Shown in pieces: positions 11,299 through 21,366 of a stretch of 42,597 bases of DNA (position 1 is its first letter; every line of letters starts with the position of its first letter). The stretch lies in contig JAUNJN010000019.1 of assembly GCA_030533235.1 (NCBI GenBank), forward strand, positions 1 to 42,597. Direction: 5' to 3'. Source of the DNA: Eubacteriales bacterium (GTDB lineage: Bacteria; Bacillota; Clostridia; Lachnospirales; Lachnospiraceae). A program made the position numbers and the translations under genes. The notes below the pieces were generated by a model. That model did no database searches and was not told where the DNA came from. It saw only the letters and a program-made list of their open reading frames with translations.

Positions 11299-11327
11299 AG
11301 TTTATCATTTTTTTAAGTAAATGTAAA
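11299..11327 (-). promoter_or_regulatory. Promoter of the pyrG-gltBD-glnA-ANTAR operon
   Basis: The -35 box TTTACA (11322-11327), a 17-base spacer and the -10 box TAAACT (11299-11304) on the minus strand. The predicted start is about 15-20 bases before the hexaloop hairpin. A second weaker -10-like element (TGATAATAT) lies just downstream. Confidence 0.6.
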
Positions 11328-11442
11328 GAAAAAGTTGTTATTTTGAAGCAAAAAGTTATTTTTACTTGTTTTTCATAACATTTTCATTTTCTTTTATGCA
11401 TTTTGCATGTACTCGCAAATGCACAAACAACTGAAAACGCTC

Positions 11443-13182
11443 TTATTCTACATCCTGAAGTGCTTCAAAATCCTCTTCACCTGTACGAATCTTAACTACC
11501 TTTTCTACCGGATATACGAAAATCTTTCCATCACCGATATGACCGGTATAAAGTGCCTTCTTTGCAGCTTCGATTACATTGTCAACCGGAATCTTGCTGA
11601 CAACAACTTCTACCTTAACCTTCGGAAGTAAGGTAACATCCATCTCTACGCCTCGATACATCTCACCGGCACCCTTCTGAACACCACAACCCATTACCTG
11701 TGTGACTGTCATTCCGGTTACACCGAGATTATTCATTGCCTTCTTTAAGATATCGTAACGAGAAAGCTTTGCGATAATAACAACCTTGTACATTCCGGTA
11801 TCCGGCATCGGCATCCTTGTAACATTGACTGCTGCCTCCTTTACAACCTCGGATGCCTTTTCGTAATTTTCAGTTCCAAGACTGCTGTTCTCATTGACAT
11901 CCATTGTCATAGTATTGGAAATATCCATAATTGAGAAGCCTGCGTATGCAGATGGAAGACCATGCTCTGTAATGTCAAGACCTGTGATCTCTTCCTCCTC
12001 ACTTGTACGAAGACCAATTGTTACTTTAATCAAAAGGAATGTTATTGTAATTGTCACTGCGGTCCAGGCTGCAACCGTTACGAATCCAAGAAGCTGTTCA
12101 TTTAACTGCTTCATACCACCACCGTAGAACAAACCGTTAATCTCATTTCCCGGAACGGATGCTGTTGCAAACAAACCAACTGCAATTGTACCCCAAATAC
12201 CGTTCAGGCAGTGTACTGCAACCGCACCAACCGGATCATCGATACGAAGTACATAATCAAGTAACCAAACACCAAATACAACAAGTACACCGGCAACGGC
12301 ACCGATAATTACGGAACCGAGTGCATCTACCACATCACAACCGGCTGTGATTGCAACCAGACCTGCAAGGGATGCATTCAAACACATAGACACATCCGGC
12401 TTACCATACTTCACCCAGGTAAATATCATACATACTACAGTTGCAACTGCAGGAGCAATTGTAGTTGTGAGGAAGATTGTTCCAAGCTGTTCTACACTTG
12501 TTGCCGCTGCACCGTTAAATCCATACCAGCCGAACCAAAGGATAAATACACCGAGTGCACCGAGTGGAATATTATGTCCCGGAAAAGCATTAACCTTTGT
12601 AACCTTTCCGTTATCATCCTTTACAAACTTACCAATACGTGGTCCGAGAATCTTTGCACCGATTAATGCAGAGATACCACCAACCATATGAATTGCACAG
12701 GAACCTGCGAAATCATGGAAGCCTCTTTCAGCTAACCAGCCACCGCCCCAGATCCAGTGTGCCTCAATCGGATAAATCAATGCGGAAATCACAGCGGAAT
12801 AAATACAGTACGATAAGAATTTTGTTCTCTCTGCCATTGCACCGGATACGATAGTTGCTGTTGTTGCACAGAATACAAGGTTAAACACAAAATTTGACCA
12901 GTCAAAATTTTCATATGCCGTAAAAATGTCAAATCCCGGCTTACCGATGAAACCAACCAAATCTTCACCAAACAATAACCCAAAACCAATTGCGATGAAA
13001 ACAACTGTACCGATACAGAAGTCCATCAGGTTTTTCATAATGATGTTACCGGAGTTTTTTGCCCTCGTAAAGCCTGCCTCTACCATCGCAAATCCGGCCT
13101 GCATCCAGAATACAAGTGCTGCACCGATTAAGAACCACACAGCGAACACTTGATTATTAATAAATTCAAATATTTCTTCCAT
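11443..13182 (-). CDS. amt: Ammonium transporter fused to a C-terminal PII (GlnK) domain
   Basis: The protein has 579 residues. Residues 1 to about 400 are an 11-helix Amt channel with the twin pore histidines (AIHMVGG and AVHCLNG). After a linker, residues about 465-579 form a complete PII domain: GCGVQKGAGEMYRG leads into the T-loop, followed by LPKVKVEVVV and a B-loop TGHIGDGKI. The residue matching Tyr51, the uridylylation site of classic PII, is Met514, so control must come from ATP/ADP/2-oxoglutarate binding or another modification. Free GlnK normally plugs Amt trimers; here the plug is covalently attached. The gene follows glnN with an AAAGGC hexaloop hairpin in the gap and no clear promoter of its own, so it is probably partly read through from glnN. 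Confidence 0.95.
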   Translation of the reverse strand: MEEIFEFINNQVFAVWFLIGAALVFWMQAGFAMVEAGFTRAKNSGNIIMKNLMDFCIGTVVFIAIGFGLLFGEDLVGFIGKPGFDIFTAYENFDWSNFVFNLVFCATTATIVSGAMAERTKFLSYCIYSAVISALIYPIEAHWIWGGGWLAERGFHDFAGSCAIHMVGGISALIGAKILGPRIGKFVKDDNGKVTKVNAFPGHNIPLGALGVFILWFGWYGFNGAAATSVEQLGTIFLTTTIAPAVATVVCMIFTWVKYGKPDVSMCLNASLAGLVAITAGCDVVDALGSVIIGAVAGVLVVFGVWLLDYVLRIDDPVGAVAVHCLNGIWGTIAVGLFATASVPGNEINGLFYGGGMKQLNEQLLGFVTVAAWTAVTITITFLLIKVTIGLRTSEEEEITGLDITEHGLPSAYAGFSIMDISNTMTMDVNENSSLGTENYEKASEVVKEAAVNVTRMPMPDTGMYKVVIIAKLSRYDILKKAMNNLGVTGMTVTQVMGCGVQKGAGEMYRGVEMDVTLLPKVKVEVVVSKIPVDNVIEAAKKALYTGHIGDGKIFVYPVEKVVKIRTGEEDFEALQDVE

Positions 13183-13205
13183 ACGCCTCTCTCCTTTCTT
13201 ATAAC

Positions 13206-13246
13206 AAAAGGCACGTTCCCTATTCCACGGAACGCGCCTTTGCGTT
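13206..13246 (-). promoter_or_regulatory. ANTAR-type hexaloop overlapping a terminator between glnN and amt
   Basis: On the minus strand, AACGC-AAAGGC-GCGTT (13231-13246) is a 5-bp stem with the six-base loop AAAGGC. It overlaps the terminator arm AAAGGCGCGTTCC, which pairs with GGGAACGTGCCTTT. The T tail (TTTTGTTAT) is weak, so this may act as a leaky terminator that lets some glnN transcripts continue into amt. No convincing promoter precedes it. Confidence 0.78.
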
Positions 13247-13266
13247 TGTTTTCCTGTTTAATTTAT

Positions 13267-15375
13267 CTACACATAGAACAACATATCTGCATAGCTTGGA
13301 TACGGCATCATCTCTGCCGGAATTACTTCCTCTGCTGCATCTGCAATTGTACGAATCTCTGCCATATCTGTAAGGATTGTCTCCTGATAGAACTTTGCAA
13401 GTGCAAGACTGTCTGTCATTGCCTCTGCCTTGATACGATCCTCGATAAGCTTTTCATTCAATTCATCCAACTGCTCATACCAAGCAGAAAGCTTTTCGAT
13501 AAGCTTAAGCTCTGACTTGCAGGAAATATTTTCTGCAATCTGCTTTTTCTTTCCTACAACCGTCATAACTGAATCCAAATAATTCATAAGAGCCGGCATA
13601 AACTGGTGATTCAGCATATCAGACAGAGTCTTTGCCTCGATATGAATATTCTTTGAATAGTTCTCAAGTAAAATTTCATATCTGGACTCAATCTCACTCT
13701 TTGTAAAGATATGATGTGAAACAAAGAGATCTACATTTTTCTTCTCTATGAAAACCGGTAATACATCCGGTGTTGAACGGTAGTTGTAAAGTCCTCTCTT
13801 TTCCGCCTCAGCAACCCATTCATCCGTATAGCCGTTTCCATTGAAGATTACACGCTTGTGCTCTGCAATTGTTTTCTTCAACAGCTCATGTACCGCCTTG
13901 TCCATCTCTTCCGGAGCAACATCCTTTAATATCTCATAGAAGCCGCTAAGCTCTTCAGCCACTGCCGTATTTAATACAACATTCGGACCGGATACGGAAA
14001 TTGAAGAACCAAGCGAACGGAACTCAAATTTGTTGCCCGTGAAGGCAAATGGTGAAGTTCTGTTTCGATCGGTTGTATCCTTCATAAAGTGAGGCAATAC
14101 CGATGCCCCTGTATCCATGGCAACCATCTGCTTATTTCCAAAGAATGTATCATTTTCGATCGAGTCAAGTACAGACGTAAGTTCATCTCCGAGGAAGATG
14201 GAAATGATTGCCGGAGGTGCTTCATTTGCTCCTAATCTGTGGTCATTTCCCGCACTTGCTACAGAAAGTCTCATCAAATCTGCATATTCATCCACAGCCT
14301 TTATTACTGCTGTAAGGAATACGAGGAACTGAATATTTTCAGCCGGTGTCTTTCCCGGATCCAAAAGATTGATTCCCGTATTCGTTGTCATCGACCAGTT
14401 ATTATGCTTTCCGGAACCGTTGATTCCGTCGAACGGTTTTTCATGAAGCAGACATACAAAGCCATGCTTCTCCGCAACCTTCTTCATGACCTCCATCGTA
14501 AGCTGGTTATGATCTACAGCTACATTTGTCGTATCAAATACCGGTGCAAGCTCATGCTGACAAGGGGCAACCTCGTTATGCTTTGTCTTTGCCGGAATTC
14601 CGAGTTTCCAAAGTTCCTCATCCAAATCATGCATATAAGCAGCAACTCTTGGCTTTAATGTACCAAAGTAATGATCCTCCATCTCCTGACCCTTTGGAGG
14701 CATCGCACCGAGAAGTGTTCTTCCCGTAAAAATAAGATCCGGTCTCTTCTTGAAATCCTCTTTATCGACTAAGAAGTATTCCTGCTCAGGTCCAACGGTT
14801 GTTGAAACGCTCGTCACATCTTTATTACCGAGCAAATTGAGCACCTTGGTTGCTTCCTTGCTAAGTGCTTCCATAGAACGAAGAAGCGGGGTTTTCTTGT
14901 CAAGTGCCTCACCGCTGTAAGAACAAAATGCGGTTGGGATGTACAAGGTTCCGTCCTTTACAAATGCCGGTGATGTCGGATCCCATGCTGTATAGCCTCT
15001 TGCCTCAAATGTAGCTCTAAGACCACCGGATGGGAAGCTGGACGCATCCGGCTCGCCCTTTACAAGCTCCTTACCGGAAAACTCCATAATGATTTCGCCG
15101 TTTCCAACCGGATTGATAAAGCTGTCATGCTTTTCAGCCGTAAAGCCTGTCATCGGCTGGAACCAATGTGTAAAATGGGTTGCTCCCTTTTCCATCGCCC
15201 ATTCCTTCATCGCAACTGCAACTGCATTTGCAACATCAAGCTCCAAGTGTGTATTCTGATCAATTGTCTTTTTCAATGCTTTATATATGTCCTTCGGAAG
15301 CTTATCTCTCATAATCTTATCATTGAAAACCATGCTTCCATACATTTCAGGCAATTTCTGTGGTGTAACATCCAT
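13267..15375 (-). CDS. glnN: Type III glutamine synthetase
   Basis: This 702-residue GS III (the long form found in Bacteroidetes, cyanobacteria and clostridia) makes glutamine from glutamate, ammonia and ATP. Family segments include [10 protein letters not shown] (about 215), [12 protein letters not shown] with the metal-binding glutamates, [12 protein letters not shown] with the His, and [17 protein letters not shown] with conserved arginines. The C-terminal helical extension typical of type III is present. Since the type I-like GlnA here looks degraded at the active site, this is likely the main assimilatory enzyme. Two in-frame ATGs exist; AAAGGAG lies nine bases before the second, which I chose, and three before the first. 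It has its own promoter and attenuator just after carB. Confidence 0.95.
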   Translation of the reverse strand: MDVTPQKLPEMYGSMVFNDKIMRDKLPKDIYKALKKTIDQNTHLELDVANAVAVAMKEWAMEKGATHFTHWFQPMTGFTAEKHDSFINPVGNGEIIMEFSGKELVKGEPDASSFPSGGLRATFEARGYTAWDPTSPAFVKDGTLYIPTAFCSYSGEALDKKTPLLRSMEALSKEATKVLNLLGNKDVTSVSTTVGPEQEYFLVDKEDFKKRPDLIFTGRTLLGAMPPKGQEMEDHYFGTLKPRVAAYMHDLDEELWKLGIPAKTKHNEVAPCQHELAPVFDTTNVAVDHNQLTMEVMKKVAEKHGFVCLLHEKPFDGINGSGKHNNWSMTTNTGINLLDPGKTPAENIQFLVFLTAVIKAVDEYADLMRLSVASAGNDHRLGANEAPPAIISIFLGDELTSVLDSIENDTFFGNKQMVAMDTGASVLPHFMKDTTDRNRTSPFAFTGNKFEFRSLGSSISVSGPNVVLNTAVAEELSGFYEILKDVAPEEMDKAVHELLKKTIAEHKRVIFNGNGYTDEWVAEAEKRGLYNYRSTPDVLPVFIEKKNVDLFVSHHIFTKSEIESRYEILLENYSKNIHIEAKTLSDMLNHQFMPALMNYLDSVMTVVGKKKQIAENISCKSELKLIEKLSAWYEQLDELNEKLIEDRIKAEAMTDSLALAKFYQETILTDMAEIRTIADAAEEVIPAEMMPYPSYADMLFYV

Positions 15376-15406
15376 AATCATAATCTCCTTTCATGCTTCT
15401 TTTATT

Positions 15407-15435
15407 GCCTCGAAAGCTGCGCAGACTTTTGAGGC
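15407..15435 (-). promoter_or_regulatory. Second stem-loop in the glnN leader
   Basis: On the minus strand, GCCTC pairs with GAGGC, inside it AAAG with CTTT, and inside that CTG with CAG. This gives a strong hairpin between the attenuator and the ribosome site of glnN. It has no T tail and no AnnGnn hexaloop. Role unknown; it may protect the message or space the leader. Confidence 0.5.
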
Positions 15436-15445
15436 CTAAATAAAG

Positions 15446-15484
15446 AAAAAGGCACCTTGGAATTATCCAAAGCGCCTTTGCTTT
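15446..15484 (-). promoter_or_regulatory. ANTAR-type hexaloop overlapping a terminator, glnN leader
   Basis: On the minus strand, AAAGC-AAAGGC-GCTTT (15469-15484) gives a 5-bp stem with loop AAAGGC. The same bases from AAAGGC onward form the terminator AAAGGCGCTTTGGA/TCCAAGGTGCCTTT (fully paired with two G-U pairs) and a TTTTTCTTTATTT tail. It begins only about four bases after the predicted transcription start. It also serves to stop read-through from carB. Confidence 0.85.
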
Positions 15485-15494
15485 TATGTTTTGT

Positions 15495-15523
15495 ACTATA
15501 GCACCATGTTTTTTCTTTGTCAA
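15495..15523 (-). promoter_or_regulatory. glnN promoter
   Basis: The -35 box TTGACA (15518-15523), a 17-base spacer and the -10 box TATAGT (15495-15500) on the minus strand, starting eight bases after the carB stop codon. It is a near-perfect housekeeping promoter, so control must act downstream, at the terminator. Confidence 0.85.
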
Positions 15524-15531
15524 CAGAAAAT

Positions 15532-18500
15532 TTAAAAAATTTGTGAAACTCGTATTGTCTGTTCCTCAAGCACATCAAGTAGTACCTTTACCGTGTCGAG
15601 GGAGGTAAACATTGTAACGTTGTTTTCGATGGCACAACGTCTGATTGCAACACCATCCACATAGTGAACGCCCGATAAAATCGCTCTCGTATTTATGATA
15701 TAGCTCACATAACCCGCACGAATCGTCTGCAGGATTTCCTCACTTCCCTCACTAAGCTTCCGGCGAATACGCGTCTTGATACCATGCTCCTTCAAAAACT
15801 CGGCACTGCCAATTGTGCCCTCAATATTAAAGCCCATATCATAAAAACGCTTGATGAGAGGAAGTGCCTCCTCTTTGTCCTCATCCGCCAGTGTGACAAG
15901 CACCGTGCCGTAATTTTGCAGCTTAATTCCGGATGCGACAAGTGCCTTATACATTGCACGATGCAGCTTCTCATCGTATCCGATGGCTTCTCCGGTCGAC
16001 TTCATCTCCGGTGACAAATAGGCATCCATACCCTTTAGCTTTGAGAACGAAAACGCAGGTGCCTTGACATACCATTTATCCCTTTCATCCGGATACAGCT
16101 GTAAGATGCCCTGCTCCTTCAGAGTCACACCTAAAATTGCAAGTGTTGCAATATCCGCAAGCGAATAACCGGTTGCCTTTGACAGAAACGGAACCGTACG
16201 CGAGGACCTTGGATTGACCTCAATAATATAGACATCATCGTTTTCATCTACAATAAACTGAATGTTAAATAACCCCACGATACCGATACCGAGTCCAAGC
16301 TTTTTCGTATATCTTAAAATTGTACCCTTGACCTTGTCCGATATACTAAACGGCGGATACACACTGATAGAGTCTCCGGAATGCACGCCGGTACGCTCTA
16401 CAAGCTCCATAATACCCGGAACAAATACATTATATCCGTCACAGACCGCATCGACCTCAACCTCTTTTCCCTTGATATAGCGGTCTACAAGTACAGGCTT
16501 ATCCACATCCACCTCAACCGCAGTCTTTAGGTAATGGCGCAGATCTTCTTCCTTGGAAACAATCTGCATGGCACGACCGCCCAGCACAAAGCTCGGTCTG
16601 ACAAGTACCGGATAGCCGATCTGCGCAGCCGCCTTCACGCCATCCTCTATATTCGTCACCGCAAGTCCTTTTGGTTGCGGAATATCAAGCTCCAACAAAA
16701 GCTTTTCAAATTCATCTCGGTTTTCTGCCTTCTCAATCGCAGTACAATCTGTTCCGATAATAGTTACCCCATATTCGCGAAGCGGTTCCGCAAGATTGAT
16801 TGCCGTCTGACCACCGAGAATTGCAATGACCCCCTCCGGTTTCTCCATCTCGACAATATTCATAACATCCTCTACACAAAGCGGCTCAAAATACAATTTA
16901 TCCGATGTCGTATAATCCGTAGAAACCGTCTCCGGGTTATTATTAATTATGATTGCCTCATAGCCCGCTTCCTTGATAGTCTTTACCGCATGCACGGTCG
17001 AGTAGTCAAACTCCACACCCTGTCCGATACGGATCGGTCCGGAACCAAGCACAATAATTTTCTTTTTGTCCGATATGACCGACTCATTTTCTTCCTCATA
17101 GGTCGAATAGAAATACGGGATGTAGCTTTCAAACTCTGATGCACACGTATCAATCATTTTATAGACAGGGAAGATGTTGTGTGCTTTTCGTATATCATAG
17201 ATTTCGTGTGCGGTTTTACCACCCCAGAGATCCCCGATTTCCCGGTCGGAAAAGCCCATCCGCTTTGCCCGATATAGCACATCATAATCATTGACAGCAT
17301 TTTCAAGCTCCCGCTCCATCAAGATAATGTTTTCCAGCTTCTTCAAAAAGAACATATCAATACCGGTTATTTTCGAGATTGCACCAAGCGAAACATCTCT
17401 TCTTAAAAGCACGGCAATGGCATAGATTCTGTCATCCGTTCCCTTTGTAATATACGCAAGCAACTCATCCGTAGACACGTTATCAAACTTTGGATTGTAT
17501 AAATGGTATACACCGATTTCCAAAGAGCGAACCGCCTTAAGCAAGCTTTCCTCGAACGTTCTTCCGACACTCATCGCCTCGCCGGTTGCCTTCATCTGTG
17601 TACCGAGTGTATTGTTTGCATCGTTAAATTTATCAAACGGGAAACGCGGCATCTTTGTTACAACATAATCCAGTGCCGGTTCAAAGCTTGCCAGCGTATT
17701 TGCCAGTTCAATTTCATCCAATCGAAGTCCTACGGCAATCTTCGCGGACACGCGCGCAATCGGATATCCACTCGCCTTGGACGCAAGTGCCGACGATCTT
17801 GACACCCTCGGATTTACTTCTATCAAATAATAATTAAAGGACTTTGGATCTAACGCAAACTGCACATTGCAACCACCCTTGATATCAAGTGCACGGATAA
17901 TTTTTAATGCACTGTCACGCAGCATATGGTACTCCTTGTTCGTAAGCGTCTGGGACGGGCACACTACGATTGAATCGCCGGTATGGATACCAACCGGATC
18001 CAGGTTTTCCATGTTACAAATCGTAATCGCCGTGTCATTCGCATCGCGCATAACCTCGTACTCAATTTCTTTATATCCCTTTACACTCTTTTCAATTAAT
18101 ACCTGGTGTACGGGAGACAGGACAAATGCATTTTTTAAAATATCGTGAAGCTCCGTCTCGTTATCGGCAAAGCCGCCACCTGTACCACCAAGCGTAAACG
18201 CAGGTCGCACAACAACCGGATATCCGATTTGTTTCGCGGCATTTACACCTTCCTCCATTGTTTCCGCAATCAAAGAAGGAAGCACCGGTTCATTCAACCG
18301 AATACAGAGCTCCTTAAACTGTTCACGGTCCTCCGCCTGCTCAATACTTTGAAAATCCGTACCCAGAAGCTCTACCCCACATTCTCGCAAAACACCTTTT
18401 TTCTCGAGCTGCATGGCAAGATTCAGTCCCGTCTGACCGCCGATTCCCGGAAGGATTGCATCCGGTCGTTCCATACGGATAATTTTTGCAATGAATTCCA

Positions 18501-18711
18501 GTGTAAGCGGTTCCATGTAAACCTTGTCCGCAATACTCTGGTCTGTCATAATCGTTGCGGGATTTGAGTTACAAAGAATAACCTCGTAGCCTTCCTCTCG
18601 AAGAGCAAGGCATGCCTGCGTTCCTGCATAGTCAAACTCTGCCGCCTGACCGATTACAATCGGTCCGGAGCCAATCACTAAAATTTTATGGATATCTATA
18701 CGTTTCGGCAT
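15532..18711 (-). CDS. carB: Carbamoyl-phosphate synthase large chain
   Basis: This 1059-residue chain uses ammonia from CarA, bicarbonate and two ATP to make carbamoyl phosphate for arginine and pyrimidines. It has two homologous ATP-grasp halves, starting with [17 protein letters not shown] and [17 protein letters not shown]. Each has glycine-rich nucleotide loops (GGTGGGF and FVLGGRAM) and metal-binding EVNPR. The C-terminal allosteric (MGS-like) domain follows. The start is one base after the carA stop, with a GGAGG site inside the carA end. It is third in the purF-carA-carB operon. Confidence 0.97.
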   Translation of the reverse strand: MPKRIDIHKILVIGSGPIVIGQAAEFDYAGTQACLALREEGYEVILCNSNPATIMTDQSIADKVYMEPLTLEFIAKIIRMERPDAILPGIGGQTGLNLAMQLEKKGVLRECGVELLGTDFQSIEQAEDREQFKELCIRLNEPVLPSLIAETMEEGVNAAKQIGYPVVVRPAFTLGGTGGGFADNETELHDILKNAFVLSPVHQVLIEKSVKGYKEIEYEVMRDANDTAITICNMENLDPVGIHTGDSIVVCPSQTLTNKEYHMLRDSALKIIRALDIKGGCNVQFALDPKSFNYYLIEVNPRVSRSSALASKASGYPIARVSAKIAVGLRLDEIELANTLASFEPALDYVVTKMPRFPFDKFNDANNTLGTQMKATGEAMSVGRTFEESLLKAVRSLEIGVYHLYNPKFDNVSTDELLAYITKGTDDRIYAIAVLLRRDVSLGAISKITGIDMFFLKKLENIILMERELENAVNDYDVLYRAKRMGFSDREIGDLWGGKTAHEIYDIRKAHNIFPVYKMIDTCASEFESYIPYFYSTYEEENESVISDKKKIIVLGSGPIRIGQGVEFDYSTVHAVKTIKEAGYEAIIINNNPETVSTDYTTSDKLYFEPLCVEDVMNIVEMEKPEGVIAILGGQTAINLAEPLREYGVTIIGTDCTAIEKAENRDEFEKLLLELDIPQPKGLAVTNIEDGVKAAAQIGYPVLVRPSFVLGGRAMQIVSKEEDLRHYLKTAVEVDVDKPVLVDRYIKGKEVEVDAVCDGYNVFVPGIMELVERTGVHSGDSISVYPPFSISDKVKGTILRYTKKLGLGIGIVGLFNIQFIVDENDDVYIIEVNPRSSRTVPFLSKATGYSLADIATLAILGVTLKEQGILQLYPDERDKWYVKAPAFSFSKLKGMDAYLSPEMKSTGEAIGYDEKLHRAMYKALVASGIKLQNYGTVLVTLADEDKEEALPLIKRFYDMGFNIEGTIGSAEFLKEHGIKTRIRRKLSEGSEEILQTIRAGYVSYIINTRAILSGVHYVDGVAIRRCAIENNVTMFTSLDTVKVLLDVLEEQTIRVSQIF

Positions 18712-18712
18712 C

Positions 18713-19819
18713 CTACTTTCCCTCCTTCCATGCTTTCATATTCGCAATAAATTCATCGAATAAATATGCGCTGTCCTGCGGTCCCGGCGCACTCTCCGGG
18801 TGATACTGAACAGAGCATACATAATCCTCCCTACACTGTACACCCTCGATCGTATTATCCAGCAAATTCACATGCGTGACCGTAAGTCTTGTATTTTTTA
18901 CGCTGTCTGCATCCACTGCGTACGAATGATTTTGCGATGTAATTTCGATTTTATCTGTTTGCAGATTTTTCACCGGATGATTGCCTCCCCGATGTCCGAA
19001 TTTAAGCTTATAGGTTTTGGCACCGTACGCAAGCGATATCATCTGATGTCCGAGACAAATTCCAAAAATCGGACATTTTCCAATTAAATTTTTTATTGTT
19101 TGAATGGTAGGTAATACATCCGTCGGGTCTCCAGGTCCGTTCGATACAAACACGCCGTCCGGTTTCATCGCAAAAATCTCTTCCGCGGATGTATTCCATG
19201 GTACAACCGTAACCGCAATTTTTTTCTCACACATCATACGTACGATATTTGCCTTCATCCCGCAGTCAATCGCAACTACACGATAATCACACGCTGTTTC
19301 ATTGCCCTCACGGTAAATCTCTTTTGTACTGACTCGTGAAACGGCATCCCTTGGCGCTTCATACGTCTTCAACCGCTCTACGACCTCTTCGGTTCCGATA
19401 TCCGAACGTGTAATGCACGCAAGCATGCTTCCGTGTTCACGAATATGTCTGGCAATTCTTCTCGTATCGACATCGGATATGCCTACGATATTGTATTTAC
19501 ACATAATTTCCTGCAGTGTATTTAAGCTTCTGAAATTAGACGGAAAATCATTATAATCCCGCACAACAAAACCGGACAAGGACGGTATCTTTGTCTCGTA
19601 ATCCTGTTCATTTATACCGTAATTTCCGATTAACGGATACGTCATCACAACAGCCTGATCCGTATAGGAAGGATCTGACATAATTTCCTGATATCCGACC
19701 ATGGATGTGTTAAATACCAGTTCCACAATCGCATCTGAATCTGCTCCAAAACCTCTTCCGACATATTCCATGCCATCCTCCAAAATCAGTCTGCATACAG
19801 CTTGTCCCATCACGCACAT
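18713..19819 (-). CDS. carA: Carbamoyl-phosphate synthase small chain
   Basis: This glutaminase subunit of about 368 residues feeds ammonia to CarB. The C-terminal class I amidotransferase domain has the Cys nucleophile in FGICLGHQ and the His/Glu pair in [10 protein letters not shown]. The N-terminal CPSase small-chain domain is complete. The start is uncertain: GTG at 19822, ATG at 19819 and ATG at 19810 (giving MGQAV) are in frame, and none has a strong ribosome site. It lies about 35 bases after purF with no terminator, so it is probably co-transcribed with purF. Confidence 0.95.
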   Translation of the reverse strand: MCVMGQAVCRLILEDGMEYVGRGFGADSDAIVELVFNTSMVGYQEIMSDPSYTDQAVVMTYPLIGNYGINEQDYETKIPSLSGFVVRDYNDFPSNFRSLNTLQEIMCKYNIVGISDVDTRRIARHIREHGSMLACITRSDIGTEEVVERLKTYEAPRDAVSRVSTKEIYREGNETACDYRVVAIDCGMKANIVRMMCEKKIAVTVVPWNTSAEEIFAMKPDGVFVSNGPGDPTDVLPTIQTIKNLIGKCPIFGICLGHQMISLAYGAKTYKLKFGHRGGNHPVKNLQTDKIEITSQNHSYAVDADSVKNTRLTVTHVNLLDNTIEGVQCREDYVCSVQYHPESAPGPQDSAYLFDEFIANMKAWKEGK

Positions 19820-19856
19820 CACTCACTTTCTCATTTTTTCTCACGATATTTCATCG

Positions 19857-21227
19857 TTACACCGGGTATCTATTATCAAAGCACGCTTTACAAATCGGTA
19901 AATTTCCTGTCATACAAGGGAAATCCGAGATATCCATATAACCGAGGGAATCCGCTCCGATAGATGTACATATTTCTTCCACCGTCATATTGTTTGCAAT
20001 CAACTGCGAATTATCCGGCACATCCGTTCCGTAATAACAAGGATACAAAAACGGAGGAGAGCTGATTCTGACATGAACCTCCTTTGCCCCGCATCCGCGC
20101 AGCATATGAATCAAATTGGCAATCGTCGTACCTCTCACAATTGAATCATCAATCAGCACTATTCGTTTCCCTCTGACAACCGGTTCAAGCACACTAAGCT
20201 TTGCCTGCACCGCATTTGCACGTTCCTCCTGTGTCGGCTTAATAAATGTTCTTCCGACATAGCTGTTTTTATGAAATGTCAGCGAAAACGGGATGCCCGA
20301 CTCCTTTGCATATCCAACAGCAGCAACCAGCCCGGAGTCCGGTACGCCGGTGACAACATCCGCCTCGACCGGATACCTTCTCGCAAGCGCCATTCCTCCC
20401 GCAATTCGGGCATCATAAACATTGATGCCGTCGAGCTTGGAATCGAGTCTTGCAAAATAAATATATTCAAATATACAATGTGCACGTTCTTTAATCTGCA
20501 ACGAATGATCAACACACAGACCTTCCTTTGTAATGGTCAGTATTTCACCCGGCTCAATATCACGAATAAATTCACCCCCGACAGCCAATATCGCACAGCT
20601 TTCGGATGCAACGATATAACTGTCCCCGCATTTACCAAGACACAATGGTTTGATTCCGTAAGGATCCCTTACTGCAACCAGCTTTCTCGGACTTAGTACG
20701 AGCAATGCATATCCTCCCTTTATACGTTTTGCAGTCTTATATACCGCCTGTTCAATCGAATCGGAGCCAATCCGCTCCTTTGCAATTCGATAAGCAATTG
20801 TTTCCGAATCGGAGGTTCCGTTAAAGATTGCTCCCTCCTTTGACAGCTCTAACCGAAGTTCATCCGCATTCGTAATATTCCCGTTATGTGCAAGCGCCAG
20901 GGTTCCCTTCAAATAGTTAAGGACAATCGGCTGTGCATTTGCGACAACACTCCCACCGGCCGTTGAATACCGCACATGCCCGATTCCAATATTTCCGCGT
21001 AGCTTATCAAGAGCTTCCTTGTGAAACACCTCACTTACAAGCCCCATATCCTTATGTGTGCATATATTTCCGATCGGACCGTTCGTATCACATACTACAA
21101 TTCCCGCTGACTCCTGTCCGCGATGCTGTAATGCTAAAAGGCCCTGATAAATCGTATGTGCGACTGACTCATTTCCAAGGTTCCAAATTCCGAATACGCC
21201 ACACTCTTCTTTTACATGATCATCCAT
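19857..21227 (-). CDS. purF: Amidophosphoribosyltransferase
   Basis: This 456-residue enzyme uses glutamine and PRPP in the first committed step of purine synthesis. An eight-residue propeptide precedes the nucleophile Cys9 (KEECGVFGI). The PRPP loop is in VLIDDSIVRGTT. A C-terminal ICKAC pair and other cysteines suit the Bacillus-type Fe-S form, which is oxygen-sensitive. It is first in a purF-carA-carB operon. That arrangement is odd, because purF normally sits in a pur operon; here it is joined to another glutamine amidotransferase. It is preceded by a consensus promoter and an AAAGGC hexaloop terminator. Confidence 0.96.
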   Translation of the reverse strand: MDDHVKEECGVFGIWNLGNESVAHTIYQGLLALQHRGQESAGIVVCDTNGPIGNICTHKDMGLVSEVFHKEALDKLRGNIGIGHVRYSTAGGSVVANAQPIVLNYLKGTLALAHNGNITNADELRLELSKEGAIFNGTSDSETIAYRIAKERIGSDSIEQAVYKTAKRIKGGYALLVLSPRKLVAVRDPYGIKPLCLGKCGDSYIVASESCAILAVGGEFIRDIEPGEILTITKEGLCVDHSLQIKERAHCIFEYIYFARLDSKLDGINVYDARIAGGMALARRYPVEADVVTGVPDSGLVAAVGYAKESGIPFSLTFHKNSYVGRTFIKPTQEERANAVQAKLSVLEPVVRGKRIVLIDDSIVRGTTIANLIHMLRGCGAKEVHVRISSPPFLYPCYYGTDVPDNSQLIANNMTVEEICTSIGADSLGYMDISDFPCMTGNLPICKACFDNRYPV

Positions 21228-21274
21228 CCTATCCGCTCTCCTTTTTCCTCAAGCACAATTGTCTATTCTCTCAC

Positions 21275-21322
21275 AAAAAAAGAGGCACCTCGAACCATAA
21301 AGATTCGAAGCGCCTTTGCTTC
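21275..21322 (-). promoter_or_regulatory. ANTAR-type hexaloop overlapping a terminator, purF leader
   Basis: On the minus strand, GAAGC-AAAGGC-GCTTC (21307-21322) gives a 5-bp stem with loop AAAGGC. It overlaps the arm AAAGGCGCTTCGAA of a terminator whose other arm is TTCGAGGTGCCTC, followed by seven T. It starts about four bases after the predicted transcription start and is very similar in sequence to the glnN device. It also ends read-through from potD. Confidence 0.86.
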
Positions 21323-21331
21323 CTGTCGATT

Positions 21332-21360
21332 ATTATATTCTCGTATTTTCGAAAAGTCAA
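21332..21360 (-). promoter_or_regulatory. purF-carA-carB promoter
   Basis: The -35 box TTGACT (21355-21360), a 17-base spacer and a perfect -10 box TATAAT (21332-21337) on the minus strand, beginning only six bases after the potD stop codon. Confidence 0.87.
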
Positions 21361-21366
21361 CCGTTT

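Noticed and set aside
11192-11330. Bacillus-type reiterative attenuation of pyrG
   Set aside because: The needed GGGC start of the transcript is absent; the hexaloop terminator explains the leader better.
15407-15435. Glutamine riboswitch or T-box in the glnN leader
   Set aside because: The hairpin lacks the conserved bases of either class, and the leader is too short for a T-box.
16534-17139. 201-codon plus-strand reading frame opposite carB (and similar frames opposite pyrG, gltB, amt and fabF)
   Set aside because: They are antisense to conserved, full-length enzymes, lack ribosome sites and have residue make-up typical of reversed coding DNA.
21338-21355. A second hexaloop (TTTTCG-AAAATA-CGAGAA) upstream of purF as an ANTAR P1
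   Set aside because: It lies in the promoter spacer, so it would not be transcribed from that promoter, and loop position 4 is A rather than G.
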